From a bacterium UBP8_UBA817 (GTDB taxonomy: Bacteria > Margulisbacteria > Marinamargulisbacteria > UBA817), in contig DBHX01000054.1 in assembly GCA_002296285.1 (NCBI GenBank), forward strand, positions 2,164-32,260: DNA of 30,097 nucleotides, written 5' to 3'. Positions 8,781 through 16,309 of the stretch are shown piece by piece; within the stretch, counting starts at the first letter, position 1, and the number at the start of each line of letters is the position of its first letter. The position numbers and the translations under genes are program-made. The notes beneath the pieces are model-generated. The model was given only the letters and a program-made list of their open reading frames with translations, searched no databases and was not told the origin of the DNA.

Positions 8781-9775
8781 CGAAAGTAATCTCTCTCAGC
8801 ATTGATCGCTGCGATCATGCCATCAGATACAGCTGGGGCAATTTGGCGGACTTGTTTACTTCGAATATCTCCGGCGGCATAAACGCCTGGAATGTTGGTT
8901 CTCATGTATTCATCAGTAATAATAAACCCTTTTTCATCCAGTTCAATATCAAACCGAACAATATCTTGAGGAGGTGTGCGTCCAATATAAATAAATATTC
9001 CTTGTGCATCCAACCATGTAGACTGCCCCGTGAGAACATGTTCCGTTTTAACTTTTTCGACATGATCAATGCCAAAGACTTCGGTGACTTTTGAGTTCCA
9101 CATTAAAGTGATATTTTCATTCGATTCAATTTTTTGTTTTAATTTCTTAACAGCGCGTAATTGATCAAAATTATGGACCATGTAGACATGGTTTACAAAA
9201 TTTGATAAATAATCAGCGGCATAACAGGCACAATTACCACCGCCAATAACCACGGCATTTTTATTTTCATAATACGAAGGGTCGGCTTGTGCATAATAAG
9301 AAATGCCATGCCCCATAAACTGAGATTCAAAATCTGCATTTAGTTTTTTTGGTTCAAGACCAATGGCTAAGATAATTGTTTTGGCCCGGTATTCATTTCC
9401 TAAAGATGTAATAACCGTTTTAACTGGCCCCTGTAAGTTAATAAAGTCAATGACGGTTTCGCAGGTGTAGTGAATATCATTTGAGAACAATTGTTCTTCC
9501 ATGACTCGTCCCAGCTCTTCTCCCAGAATGCCATGCTTGGGTTGTCCGATGAAGTTGTCAATCTTACAGGCCGTGGAGCATTCACCGCCAGGTAAAGCTT
9601 TTTCAATAATCAATGTTTTAAGGTCAGCCCTTGACGCGCAAATCCCGGCGGACATGCCTGATGGTCCGGACCCAATAATAATGACATCGAACATATCATT
9701 ATTTTCAGGGGCCTTTTTTTCAGGGCTGTGCATGGTTTGGGTATTATTTAATTCATCTGTTTCTGAAATATTCAT
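8777..9775 (-). CDS. Thioredoxin-reductase-like flavoprotein with relocated cysteines
   Basis: A 332-residue two-dinucleotide-domain flavoprotein of the low-Mr thioredoxin reductase fold. FAD motifs are IIIGSGPSG (residues 32-40) and YAAGDIRS near the C-terminus, followed by RQIAPAVSDG. The usual CATC redox site is replaced by YAQA at residues 161-164. Two cysteines instead occur at 66 and 70 (PGGECSTACK), the location of the disulfide in glutathione-reductase-type enzymes. The second nucleotide site has GGGN, but the HRRxxxR arginines that bind NADPH phosphate are HNFDQLR here. The start ATG has AGGA 5 bases upstream and overlaps the lptA stop by one base; the first 28 residues are a polar extension, and Met28 is an alternative start. 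The electron donor and target disulfide are unknown. Confidence 0.8.
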   Translation of the reverse strand: MNISETDELNNTQTMHSPEKKAPENNDMFDVIIIGSGPSGMSAGICASRADLKTLIIEKALPGGECSTACKIDNFIGQPKHGILGEELGRVMEEQLFSNDIHYTCETVIDFINLQGPVKTVITSLGNEYRAKTIILAIGLEPKKLNADFESQFMGHGISYYAQADPSYYENKNAVVIGGGNCACYAADYLSNFVNHVYMVHNFDQLRAVKKLKQKIESNENITLMWNSKVTEVFGIDHVEKVKTEHVLTGQSTWLDAQGIFIYIGRTPPQDIVRFDIELDEKGFIITDEYMRTNIPGVYAAGDIRSKQVRQIAPAVSDGMIAAINAERDYFR

Positions 9776-10269
9776 TAGTCCTCGATTTTTAATTTTACAC
9801 GTTCATTGGATAAAATTGTATCTGTTTTTAAATTATACATCAATTCGTTCGATTGAATTTGATTCCCGTTTTGTTGAATAGAAACGTTGTTTTTAAGTAC
9901 AAGTATCTCATAGTTTTTGATGGTAAGATTATCCGCGTAAGCCTTGATGTCATCGGTTAAAAAAACAATATTGCCACGTCCTAAAATGAATCGTTTTGAT
10001 ATGTCTAAAGAGAATGAGTCTCCTTTCAGTGTGGATTTTAGGTAGTTGATGATCACATTTTTATCAAACGTTCCATACAATGTTTTTGTGTCATATGAGA
10101 ACCGATTAGAGCTAATATCAATAAGATTCTCACTAAAGGTGGCATTTCCCGATGCAACGATTGTGGATGGGAAATCTAAAACGAGCGATTCTGCCGAAAA
10201 TTTAATGTTTCCGAAACAAAAATTCGTGAACAAGAATATGGTGATAATGATGTGTTTTAAGTGACCCAT
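9775..10269 (-). CDS. lptA: LptA/OstA-like periplasmic LPS transport protein
   Basis: Likely forms the periplasmic bridge that carries LPS to the outer membrane. It has a signal peptide (residues 1-20, cleavage probably after CFG). A repeated beta-strand pattern follows: FSAESLVLDFPSTIVASGNA, then YGTFDKNVIINY and ADNLTIKNYEILVLKNNVSI, characteristic of OstA/LptA domains. Length 164 residues is normal. It is the first gene of a long minus-strand run that also contains lptC. The ATG follows a predicted promoter so closely that the leader would be only about 4 bases. The stop overlaps the next ATG as TAATG. Confidence 0.8.
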   Translation of the reverse strand: MGHLKHIIITIFLFTNFCFGNIKFSAESLVLDFPSTIVASGNATFSENLIDISSNRFSYDTKTLYGTFDKNVIINYLKSTLKGDSFSLDISKRFILGRGNIVFLTDDIKAYADNLTIKNYEILVLKNNVSIQQNGNQIQSNELMYNLKTDTILSNERVKLKIED

Positions 10270-10279
10270 GAACGATATT

Positions 10280-10330
10280 AATATATTTTATAAAATCAAA
10301 CTTAACAATATGTGTTTTTATTGATAGTAT
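10280..10330. promoter_or_regulatory. Divergent promoter pair with overlapping -35 boxes
   Basis: Plus strand: TTAACA (10302-10307), 17 bases, TAGTAT (10325-10330), giving a start near 10337, 5 bases before tRNA-Lys. Minus strand: TTGTTA (10303-10308), 17 bases, TATATT (10280-10285), giving a start near 10273, about 4 bases before the lptA ATG. The two -35 hexamers occupy almost the same bases, so the polymerases should compete. Confidence 0.6.
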
Positions 10331-10341
10331 ATCGTTAATTT

Positions 10342-10417
10342 GATCCGGTAGCTCAGTTGGTAGAGCACCTGACTTTTAATCAGGTGGCCGTGAGTTCGAA
10401 CCTCACCCGGATCACCA
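10342..10417 (+). tRNA. tRNA-Lys (TTT)
   Basis: A complete 76-base cloverleaf with acceptor GATCCGG/CCGGATC, anticodon arm CCTGA-CTTTTAA-TCAGG (anticodon TTT), T loop TTCGAAC and encoded CCA. A well-spaced promoter lies just upstream. The yqeK start codon follows after 8 bases. Confidence 0.95.
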
Positions 10418-10425
10418 TTCATCCT

Positions 10426-11031
10426 ATGTCTAATAAATACATTGAAGTAATCAGTAAATACATTTCAAACAAAAGGTTGCAGCATTGCATTAGAGTTTCA
10501 GAAACGGCTGTTCGATTGGCTAAAATTCATGGCGCAAATACGTCGTTGGTTCAAAAAGCAGGGCTGCTTCATGATATCGCCAAAAACCAAACCCCATCAT
10601 CGATGTTGGCCATAGGTATTGATGTGAGCGAATTTGATGACTGTTGGGAACAATATCCCTCAGTATGGCATGCGTTGGTTGGCCCCCAACTCATTCGTTA
10701 TGAGTTTCAAGATGAGCCTGACGAGATTGACGCAATGGTTCGTTACCATACCACAGGGTATCCGGACATGAACTTGGAAACAGCGATTATATTTATTGCA
10801 GACTTTATAGAGCCTGAGCGTTCGCATGCAAGACGGTTAGAAATAGCCAACATTGCAGAAAAAAACGTGAATGAAGCTGTGGCTTGGATTACATTCGAAA
10901 GTATTCAGAAATTGAAAGCAAAAAAGGTGGCAATTCATCCTTATACCCAAGAGTGTTGGGAAAGTTATTGCAAATATGGTGTGAATGGTGAAAAATGGCA
11001 TACAAATGAAGATACAGAAGATAGCCGATAA
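10426..11031 (+). CDS. yqeK: YqeK-type HD-domain hydrolase
   Basis: Probable symmetric Ap4A hydrolase of the HD superfamily, which splits diadenosine tetraphosphate. Numbered from the ATG at 10426, the metal-binding residues are His20 (QHCIRV), His49-Asp50 (GLLHDIAK), His82 (VWHALVG), His108 (RYHTTG) and Asp126 (FIADFIEP), the YqeK arrangement. Length 201 residues is normal. The reading frame is open further upstream through tRNA-Lys, but that part is tRNA and not protein. The ATG lies 8 bases after the tRNA CCA, with no Shine-Dalgarno. In Firmicutes yqeK sits between nadD and rsfS; here an LCP gene separates it from rsfS and nadD is absent. Confidence 0.88.
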   Translation: MSNKYIEVISKYISNKRLQHCIRVSETAVRLAKIHGANTSLVQKAGLLHDIAKNQTPSSMLAIGIDVSEFDDCWEQYPSVWHALVGPQLIRYEFQDEPDEIDAMVRYHTTGYPDMNLETAIIFIADFIEPERSHARRLEIANIAEKNVNEAVAWITFESIQKLKAKKVAIHPYTQECWESYCKYGVNGEKWHTNEDTEDSR

Positions 11032-12328
11032 TTTGAAACGATTTCCATTGAAGCGAATCGCAACAATATTGGGGGTTTCGATCAGTTGTTTTTATTTTTT
11101 AAAATTGATATTGGGTGTGGTTTTTTTGGTTCAAATTCTATCATTTTTGCCAAGTAAAGAAAATTTTGGAATTAATATTCTAGTGGTTGGAACCGATGAA
11201 GTGGAAGGGAGCAAACGATCCGATGCCATTTCAGTCATTCACATCAACAAAGATCAAACAAAAGTTCGTGCACTATCAATCCCCAGAGACACACGAGTTA
11301 CCGTTGAAAAGATAGGGGTCACTAAGATAAACCATGCATTTGCTCACGGTGGTATTTCTCTTCTTAAGAATACGGTATCCGACCTTTTATCTATACCAAT
11401 TCATAACCATATTGTGATCAATGCGACTGGAATCGAACGTTTAATTGATGAAGTGGGTGGTATCAATGTTCAAATCAAAGAACCCATGCAATACAATGAT
11501 TACGCTGGTAATTTGCATATTAATTTTCAACCCGGTGAACAGCATATGGACGGAAAGGACTTATTGAAATACGTTCGCTTCCGAAGCAATTCAAAAGGAG
11601 ATATTGGTCGAATAGAGCGTCAGCAAGATGTTGCGACGCGTTTATTTGATCAAATCTTTACGTTAAAAACATTGGTTATTTCCCCAAAACTATTGGGTAT
11701 TTTCTTTTCTTCTGTAAAAACAGATTTGTCGCTGGTTCAAATTAGTGACTATTTAAACGTATTCTTAAAAAACAAACATCAGCTAAGCATTGATTTTTTG
11801 ACAGTTCCGGGGAGTGTTCGATTAATTGATGGTGTCAGTTATTGGCGCCCAGACATCGTATATTTGGATAATCTAATATCAAAAACGTTTGTGGATTATG
11901 GGGATTTTGAAACAACCGAGGTTTTGGAAAGTAAAAGTAAAAAAACATTTATTACAAACCATCAAATAAGGCGAGTAAAACAACAGTTGGCATTGGATCA
12001 AAATCAGGAAATTAAAGACAGGCGACCCTTAAAGGTTGAAGTGTTAAATGGGAATGGTGTTGCTGGACTTGCAACTAAAACAGCTCGTTATTTAAAAAAT
12101 AAAAAAATGGTGGTGACCAATGTCAGCAACTCTCAATCGTTTAATTATAAAGATACTGTAATCGTTGATTGGAAGGGGAATTTAGAAAAAAGTATGCGGC
12201 TTGCAAAGCTCCTTGATATTGAGCCAGATAATATTGTTGTATACGATAGACAGGAAAAGCCATTGGATATTACACTGGTTTTAGGTAAAAACTGGGATAT
12301 TAGTTATATTGAAGGACTTAATAAATGA
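10985..12328 (+). CDS. LytR-CpsA-Psr (LCP) family phosphotransferase
   Basis: LCP proteins transfer polyprenyl-linked glycopolymers onto the cell wall. One membrane span is at residues about 28-53. The extracytoplasmic LCP domain follows, with GTDEVEGSKRSDAISVI (Arg78, Asp80), SIPRDTRV (Arg101) and KINHAFAHGG, the residues that hold the pyrophosphate lipid head. A LytR_C domain starts near residue 345 (KVEVLNGNGVAGLATKTARY). The start at 10985 overlaps yqeK by 47 bases; Met8 (11006) is equally possible, since neither has a good ribosome site. The 3' end overlaps rsfS by 4 bases. In a diderm the acceptor could be peptidoglycan or a surface polysaccharide. Confidence 0.85.
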   Translation: MVKNGIQMKIQKIADNLKRFPLKRIATILGVSISCFYFLKLILGVVFLVQILSFLPSKENFGINILVVGTDEVEGSKRSDAISVIHINKDQTKVRALSIPRDTRVTVEKIGVTKINHAFAHGGISLLKNTVSDLLSIPIHNHIVINATGIERLIDEVGGINVQIKEPMQYNDYAGNLHINFQPGEQHMDGKDLLKYVRFRSNSKGDIGRIERQQDVATRLFDQIFTLKTLVISPKLLGIFFSSVKTDLSLVQISDYLNVFLKNKHQLSIDFLTVPGSVRLIDGVSYWRPDIVYLDNLISKTFVDYGDFETTEVLESKSKKTFITNHQIRRVKQQLALDQNQEIKDRRPLKVEVLNGNGVAGLATKTARYLKNKKMVVTNVSNSQSFNYKDTVIVDWKGNLEKSMRLAKLLDIEPDNIVVYDRQEKPLDITLVLGKNWDISYIEGLNK

Positions 12329-12681
12329 AAAAAGTAATAGATTTATTAATTAATGAAGTGAATGAACGTAAAGGTGAGAATATTTTATATGTTGATATAG
12401 AGTCAGATCAGCATCCAATCGCTGATAATGTTATTGTTGTATCAGCCCTAAATGATATTCATTTAAAATCGTTGGTTGATGGATTGATTCGGTTTTATAA
12501 AGATCATAAAAAAGATGAATTTAAAGAGCTGGATTATTTTGGGATGTCAGGAAAACCAGAATCAAAGTGGGTTATTTTGGATTTTAATAATCTGCTCATT
12601 CACGTCATGGATAAAGAAATTCGCGAGAACTACGATATTGATAAATTATTTGCTGACTACGAAAATTACCGATATCATTAA
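12325..12681 (+). CDS. rsfS: Ribosomal silencing factor RsfS
   Basis: Binds uL14 on the large subunit and blocks subunit joining, slowing translation in starvation. The 118 residues show the family pattern: an N-terminal helix, DIESDQHPIADNVIVVSA, then GKPESKWVILDFNNLLIHVM and ENYDIDKLF. The glycine-rich turn is slightly altered (usually W..LDFGDVVVHVF). The start overlaps the LCP stop by ATGA, implying coupled translation. The pairing with yqeK matches the conserved Firmicutes-type cluster. Confidence 0.88.
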   Translation: MKKVIDLLINEVNERKGENILYVDIESDQHPIADNVIVVSALNDIHLKSLVDGLIRFYKDHKKDEFKELDYFGMSGKPESKWVILDFNNLLIHVMDKEIRENYDIDKLFADYENYRYH

Positions 12682-12688
12682 ATAACCC

Positions 12689-12764
12689 GGGGTTATAGCT
12701 CAGTTGGGAGAGCACTTGCATGGCATGCAAGGGGTCGGGGGTTCAAGTCCCCCTAACTCCACCA
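12689..12764 (+). tRNA. tRNA-Ala (GGC)
   Basis: A 76-base cloverleaf with acceptor GGGGTTA/TAACTCC containing a G3-U70 pair (the alanine identity element), anticodon arm CTTGC-ATGGCAT-GCAAG, T loop TTCAAGT and encoded CCA. It starts 7 bases after the rsfS stop and is probably cotranscribed. Confidence 0.95.
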
Positions 12765-12801
12765 ATTCTAATTTAATTACAACACTCGTCCATCATTATA
12801 A

Positions 12802-13074
12802 TTAAATATGATTAGCTTCTTCAAATCGAGTGAGTGCTTGGGTTAAATTGAACATTGTGGCTTTATTCATCGTATAAAGGATTTCAATATTAGAAATATC
12901 AAATGATTGACGTATGCAGATAAATGCATATTTTTTTTTAATGTGGATGATGGGTTTAATGGATGTCGATAAAATAAATGCGCCATAAAAGGATGTTGAA
13001 TCTTTTTTAAAAAACGGTGTTTTTAATATGAATCGATCAATAACTTTCGATGGGGTGAGATTAATTATACACAT
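12802..13074 (-). CDS. Small unknown protein
   Basis: A 90-residue protein I do not recognise, starting MCIINLTPSKVIDRF and ending TRFEEANHI. It has alternating hydrophobic strands (FYGAFILSTSIKPIIHIKKKYAFICI) and a C-terminal helix, so it looks like a small alpha/beta domain. The frame is open to a TTG at 13113, but that TTG is the first base triplet of a perfect TTGACA -35 box, so the ATG at 13072-13074 is preferred. The predicted transcription start is then about 4 bases before the ATG. The good promoter is the main argument that this is a real gene. Confidence 0.5.
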   Translation of the reverse strand: MCIINLTPSKVIDRFILKTPFFKKDSTSFYGAFILSTSIKPIIHIKKKYAFICIRQSFDISNIEILYTMNKATMFNLTQALTRFEEANHI

Positions 13075-13084
13075 AATAATATGT

Positions 13085-13113
13085 ATTATTGTACAATTTT
13101 TAATATGTGTCAA
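13085..13113 (-). promoter_or_regulatory. Promoter of the small unknown gene
   Basis: On the minus strand TTGACA (13108-13113) is a perfect -35 box, followed after 17 bases by AATAAT (13085-13090). The expected start near 13078 leaves only about 4 bases before the ATG. Confidence 0.55.
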
Positions 13114-13125
13114 TATGGGGATCTG

Positions 13126-13154
13126 TTGCCAAGATAATGGGATTATTTTAAAAT
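13126..13154 (+). promoter_or_regulatory. Promoter of the RHH-dnaG-rpoD operon
   Basis: TTGCCA (13126-13131), 17 bases, then TAAAAT (13149-13154). Seven bases after the -10 box is 13161, the first base of the GTG start codon, so the message would be leaderless. It is divergent from the promoter at 13085-13113. Confidence 0.55.
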
Positions 13155-13160
13155 GAATTT

Positions 13161-13346
13161 GTGGCCAAAGCAGAAAAGGTATTGGAGTTAATTAGAAATA
13201 AATCAAAACGAGTAAATTTAGCGTTGAACCCACAGTTATGGCAGCTTTTTGAAGAATGTGTTGGTGAAGAAAATGTGGCACCCACCCATAAAATTGAAGA
13301 ATTAATAATTTCCTATCTTGATAAACAAGGTTTTTTAGATGAGTAA
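13161..13346 (+). CDS. Small ribbon-helix-helix-like protein
   Basis: A 61-residue protein from a GTG start. A basic N-terminus leads into a short strand (RVNLALN) and two helices (PQLWQLFEECV; THKIEELIISYLDKQGF). That is the size and pattern of a ribbon-helix-helix DNA-binding protein, although no family is assigned. It overlaps the dnaG start by 8 bases and is the first gene of the dnaG-rpoD operon, so an autoregulatory role is conceivable but unproven. There is no ribosome binding site upstream; the start coincides with the predicted transcription start. Confidence 0.55.
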   Translation: MAKAEKVLELIRNKSKRVNLALNPQLWQLFEECVGEENVAPTHKIEELIISYLDKQGFLDE

Positions 13347-15024
13347 TGACACTGTTAAAAAATTAAAAGAGGTATGGGATATTGTTGGTGAGATTCAAAA
13401 GCATGTAACACTAAGTAAACGGGGCCAAAACTTTGTGGGATTATGTCCTTTTCACAGTGAAAAAACCCCCTCATTTTATGTGAGTCCCCAGAAAAAAATA
13501 TTTCATTGTTTTGGGTGTGGTGAACATGGGGATGTCATCACATTTATGATGAAGCATGAGAATTTATCCTTTAAAGAAGTGATCATTGAAAAAGCAAAGG
13601 AATTTCAGATTCCGCATGATTTTTTAACATCAAATATCAATACAAATGAACTGGATAAAATTCGTGATTTTTTAAATGAATTACAATTAAAATATTTGGA
13701 ATGGTATAAAGAAAATGCTGAGATTCAACAGTATGCTGTCAGGCGACACTTATCTCACTCAGATATGCAACAATTTGGGATAGGTTATGGGCCAAAGGCA
13801 TCAATTCAAATCGGTTGGGTAAAAAATTGTGATTTTCAAGAATCCAGCATAAAAAGTGGGTTGTTTAAGGAAGACTTATACCCATTATTGTCTGAGAGGC
13901 TCATTTTTCCTATTCATAACTCACGGGGCATTCTGGTCGGGTTCTCGGGAAGAACAACAGACGCTGAAAATAAAGCCAAATACATTAATTCTCCTGAATC
14001 CAGTGTGTTTTCAAAGAAAAAATTGCTGTATGGACTGCACTTAGCAAAAAAACGTGCAAAAGAAGTGGATCGTTTAATTATTGTTGAGGGGTACATGGAT
14101 GTTATTGCCATGCATCAACATGGCTTTCAAGAAACGGTTGCTGTCATGGGAACAGCATTAACAGAATTTCATGCAAAAGAGTTGTCTAAATTTACAAAAA
14201 ATATTGTGTTAATGTTTGATTCAGATGGTGCGGGGCAAGCGGCTGTAAGGAAAAGCATTCCTTCGCTTCAAAGTGAGGGGTTGGTGATTCAAATTGCAAC
14301 GCTGCAGGATAAAGATCCCGGCGATTTTTTTATCGAAAAGAATAGTGACGATATGGCAAAGTTGATTGCCAGTGCAAACCATTATATGGCGCATTATATT
14401 AAGAAGTTGTTCGCCATGGACGACATTAAAAATCCGACGAAAAAATCGGAGGGTGTTATGCAGTTATCTCAAATTTTAATGAATGAAAAGGACCCAATTG
14501 TTAAAGACCATTATTTGAAAACCATTGCTCAGCAATTTGATGTGTCTCAAAATATTGTGAGCTCATATTTGAAAAAGGGCGACATTTCAGTACAAAAAAA
14601 GACGCAGATATCATTGAAAATGGACTCGAAATATAAGAAGTCAGAAGACATGGTATTGTATTTTTTAATCGCTTCATTATCTTTTCGGAAAAGATATCTG
14701 AGTGAATGTATTGATATAATTTCATACCTTCAAAATAATGAACTGAAAACATTGTTAGAAACATCAGAATCAGTGGATTATGATATAATAGAGCAAATTA
14801 GCCATTCAGAAATTAAAGGATATCTGTTATCATTAGTTATCAAATTCACAGAATTTAAAATTACATACAAAATAGAAGAAATGGAGGAATATTTACATTT
14901 GTTAAAGCAAAGTAAGTTTAATCAACGAATTTCAGAAATTAAGAACTTGCTAGGTTTAAACCAGGGAAATAAAGAAAAAGAGTTGCTATTAGAATTATCA
15001 GAATTGATAAAAAAAATTAAATGA
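13339..15024 (+). CDS. dnaG: DNA primase
   Basis: Makes RNA primers for replication with DnaB helicase. The N-terminal CHC2 zinc ribbon is complete: Cys36, His39, Cys57, Cys60 (CPFHSEKTPSF; HCFGCG). The catalytic core ends in a TOPRIM domain with Glu250 (VEGYMD) and Asp294/Asp296 (FDSDGAGQ). The C-terminal ~150 residues are helical and would bind helicase. Length 561 is within range. It sits between an RHH-like gene (8-base overlap) and rpoD, a reduced version of the rpsU-dnaG-rpoD macromolecular synthesis operon with rpsU missing. Confidence 0.95.
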   Translation: MSNDTVKKLKEVWDIVGEIQKHVTLSKRGQNFVGLCPFHSEKTPSFYVSPQKKIFHCFGCGEHGDVITFMMKHENLSFKEVIIEKAKEFQIPHDFLTSNINTNELDKIRDFLNELQLKYLEWYKENAEIQQYAVRRHLSHSDMQQFGIGYGPKASIQIGWVKNCDFQESSIKSGLFKEDLYPLLSERLIFPIHNSRGILVGFSGRTTDAENKAKYINSPESSVFSKKKLLYGLHLAKKRAKEVDRLIIVEGYMDVIAMHQHGFQETVAVMGTALTEFHAKELSKFTKNIVLMFDSDGAGQAAVRKSIPSLQSEGLVIQIATLQDKDPGDFFIEKNSDDMAKLIASANHYMAHYIKKLFAMDDIKNPTKKSEGVMQLSQILMNEKDPIVKDHYLKTIAQQFDVSQNIVSSYLKKGDISVQKKTQISLKMDSKYKKSEDMVLYFLIASLSFRKRYLSECIDIISYLQNNELKTLLETSESVDYDIIEQISHSEIKGYLLSLVIKFTEFKITYKIEEMEEYLHLLKQSKFNQRISEIKNLLGLNQGNKEKELLLELSELIKKIK

Positions 15025-15031
15025 GGTGCAT

Positions 15032-16021
15032 ATGTCTGTCACAGAATTACAAGAAAAATTTGATTGTGAAACCCTAAATTCTTCTTTAAATAAAGAGACG
15101 ATAACTGAATCCCAAGAATCTGAAAACTCCCCTGAATTAACAATAGATGTAAATACTTGCGACAACATTATTCCAGCGGAAGGCTCATCTACTGAAGATA
15201 CAGTTAAAATGTATCTTAAAGAGATTGGCAAGGCTAAGCTTTTATCGAAAGATGAGGAGCTTGAAATTGCAAAAAAAATGGAAGAAGGGTGCAGTTATAG
15301 CAAGAAAGTGCTTACCGTTTGTAACTTGAGACTTGTTGTGAGCATTGCTAAAAAATACACTGGTCGAGGTATTTTATTTTTGGATTTAATCCAAGAAGGA
15401 AATCAAGGGTTAATGCGTGCGGTTGATAAATTTGACTATCGCAAAGGGTACAAATTTAGTACGTATGCGACATGGTGGATTCGACAAGCCATTACACGTG
15501 CTATTGCCGATCAAGCAAGAACGATTCGTGTTCCTGTGCACATGGTTGAAACAATAAATAAATTAAGAAAATCAATCCGCGAACTGATGCAAGATTTAGG
15601 GCGAAAACCGACTGAGCTTGAAATTTCAGATTACACGGGCATTTCAATTGATAAAGTTCAAGAAATTATTGGTATCTCACAAATTCCATTGTCCTTAGAG
15701 ACACCCATCGGAGATGAAGAGGGTAATTACCTCGGTGATTTTGTAGAAGATCAATCCATGGATTCCCCAGATACTGTAATTTCTAAGGATAATCTTAAAG
15801 AAGGGTTAAATGCCGTATTAAGCGATTTAACAGAGCGCGAAGCTCGGGTAATTCGTCTTCGTTTTGGTTTTGATGATGGTAAGGCAAGAACCCTTGAAGA
15901 GGTTGGGAATTTGTTTGATGTGACTCGTGAACGAATTCGCCAAATTGAATCAAAAGCATTAAGAAAACTGCGTCATCCAAATCGAATAAAAAAATTAAAA
16001 GAATTCGGGTTAACCATATAA
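15032..16021 (+). CDS. rpoD: Primary sigma factor, sigma-70 family
   Basis: Directs RNA polymerase to housekeeping promoters. Region 1.2 is at DTVKMYLKEIGKAKLLSKDE. Region 2 is NLRLVVSIAKKYTGRG, then LDLIQEGNQGLMRAVDKFDY and TYATWWIRQAITRAIADQ. Region 3 is near RKPTELEISDYTGI, and region 4 has the helix-turn-helix TLEEVGNLFDVTRERIRQIE. A large region 1.1 is lacking; the ~45 residues before region 1.2 are acidic and polar. I chose the ATG at 15032 because AGGTG lies 4-5 bases upstream; an in-frame GTG at 15026 is the alternative. It starts 7 bases after the dnaG stop. Confidence 0.93.
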   Translation: MSVTELQEKFDCETLNSSLNKETITESQESENSPELTIDVNTCDNIIPAEGSSTEDTVKMYLKEIGKAKLLSKDEELEIAKKMEEGCSYSKKVLTVCNLRLVVSIAKKYTGRGILFLDLIQEGNQGLMRAVDKFDYRKGYKFSTYATWWIRQAITRAIADQARTIRVPVHMVETINKLRKSIRELMQDLGRKPTELEISDYTGISIDKVQEIIGISQIPLSLETPIGDEEGNYLGDFVEDQSMDSPDTVISKDNLKEGLNAVLSDLTEREARVIRLRFGFDDGKARTLEEVGNLFDVTRERIRQIESKALRKLRHPNRIKKLKEFGLTI

Positions 16022-16034
16022 CGTCCACTTTTAA

Positions 16035-16063
16035 TTGAAAAAATAGCTGGATTCGATTATATT
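16035..16063 (+). promoter_or_regulatory. Promoter of the CAU tRNA
   Basis: TTGAAA (16035-16040), 17 bases, TATATT (16058-16063). Start expected near 16070, four bases before the mature tRNA. Confidence 0.6.
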
Positions 16064-16073
16064 GTAAATTTCA

Positions 16074-16150
16074 GGGCCCATAGCTCAGTTGGTTAGAGCG
16101 TCCGGCTCATAACCGGCAGGTCCTAGGTTCAAGTCCTAGTGGGCCCACCA
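16074..16150 (+). tRNA. tRNA with CAT anticodon, probably tRNA-Ile2
   Basis: A 77-base cloverleaf with acceptor GGGCCCA/TGGGCCC, anticodon loop CTCATAA, T loop TTCAAGT and encoded CCA. The window already has a clear elongator tRNA-Met, and this one lacks initiator features (no C1-A72 mismatch, no GGG/CCC in the anticodon stem). Its loop matches lysidine-modified tRNA-Ile2, which reads AUA. A second Met isoacceptor cannot be excluded. Confidence 0.7.
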
Positions 16151-16188
16151 CCTGATACTTATTCACGCAATTTGAAAATTTTTCCCTC

Positions 16189-16216
16189 CATTAACATATC
16201 TAACGATATGTGCCTT
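16189..16216. other. dif-like dyad in a convergent gap
   Basis: A 28-base element with two 11-base arms around a 6-base centre (CTAACG). The arm CATTAACATAT matches the E. coli XerD half-site at 8 of 11 positions, and the arm ATATGTGCCTT matches the XerC half at about 6 of 11, by eye. The inner bases CATATC/GATATG form a perfect inverted repeat. It lies between convergent units, with no gene from 16151 to 16309. A simple hairpin is the alternative. Confidence 0.3.
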
Positions 16217-16309
16217 ACGCGCGAAAAAATTCACCTCACGCAGACTAAATATCAGGACTAGACATTCCACGCCATCATTCAAAATCTAAAGGAACTTAAA
16301 TCGTTTTAA

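Noticed and set aside
10357..10425. yqeK frame extending into tRNA-Lys
   Set aside because: These codons are the tRNA gene itself; the HD domain begins after the ATG at 10426.
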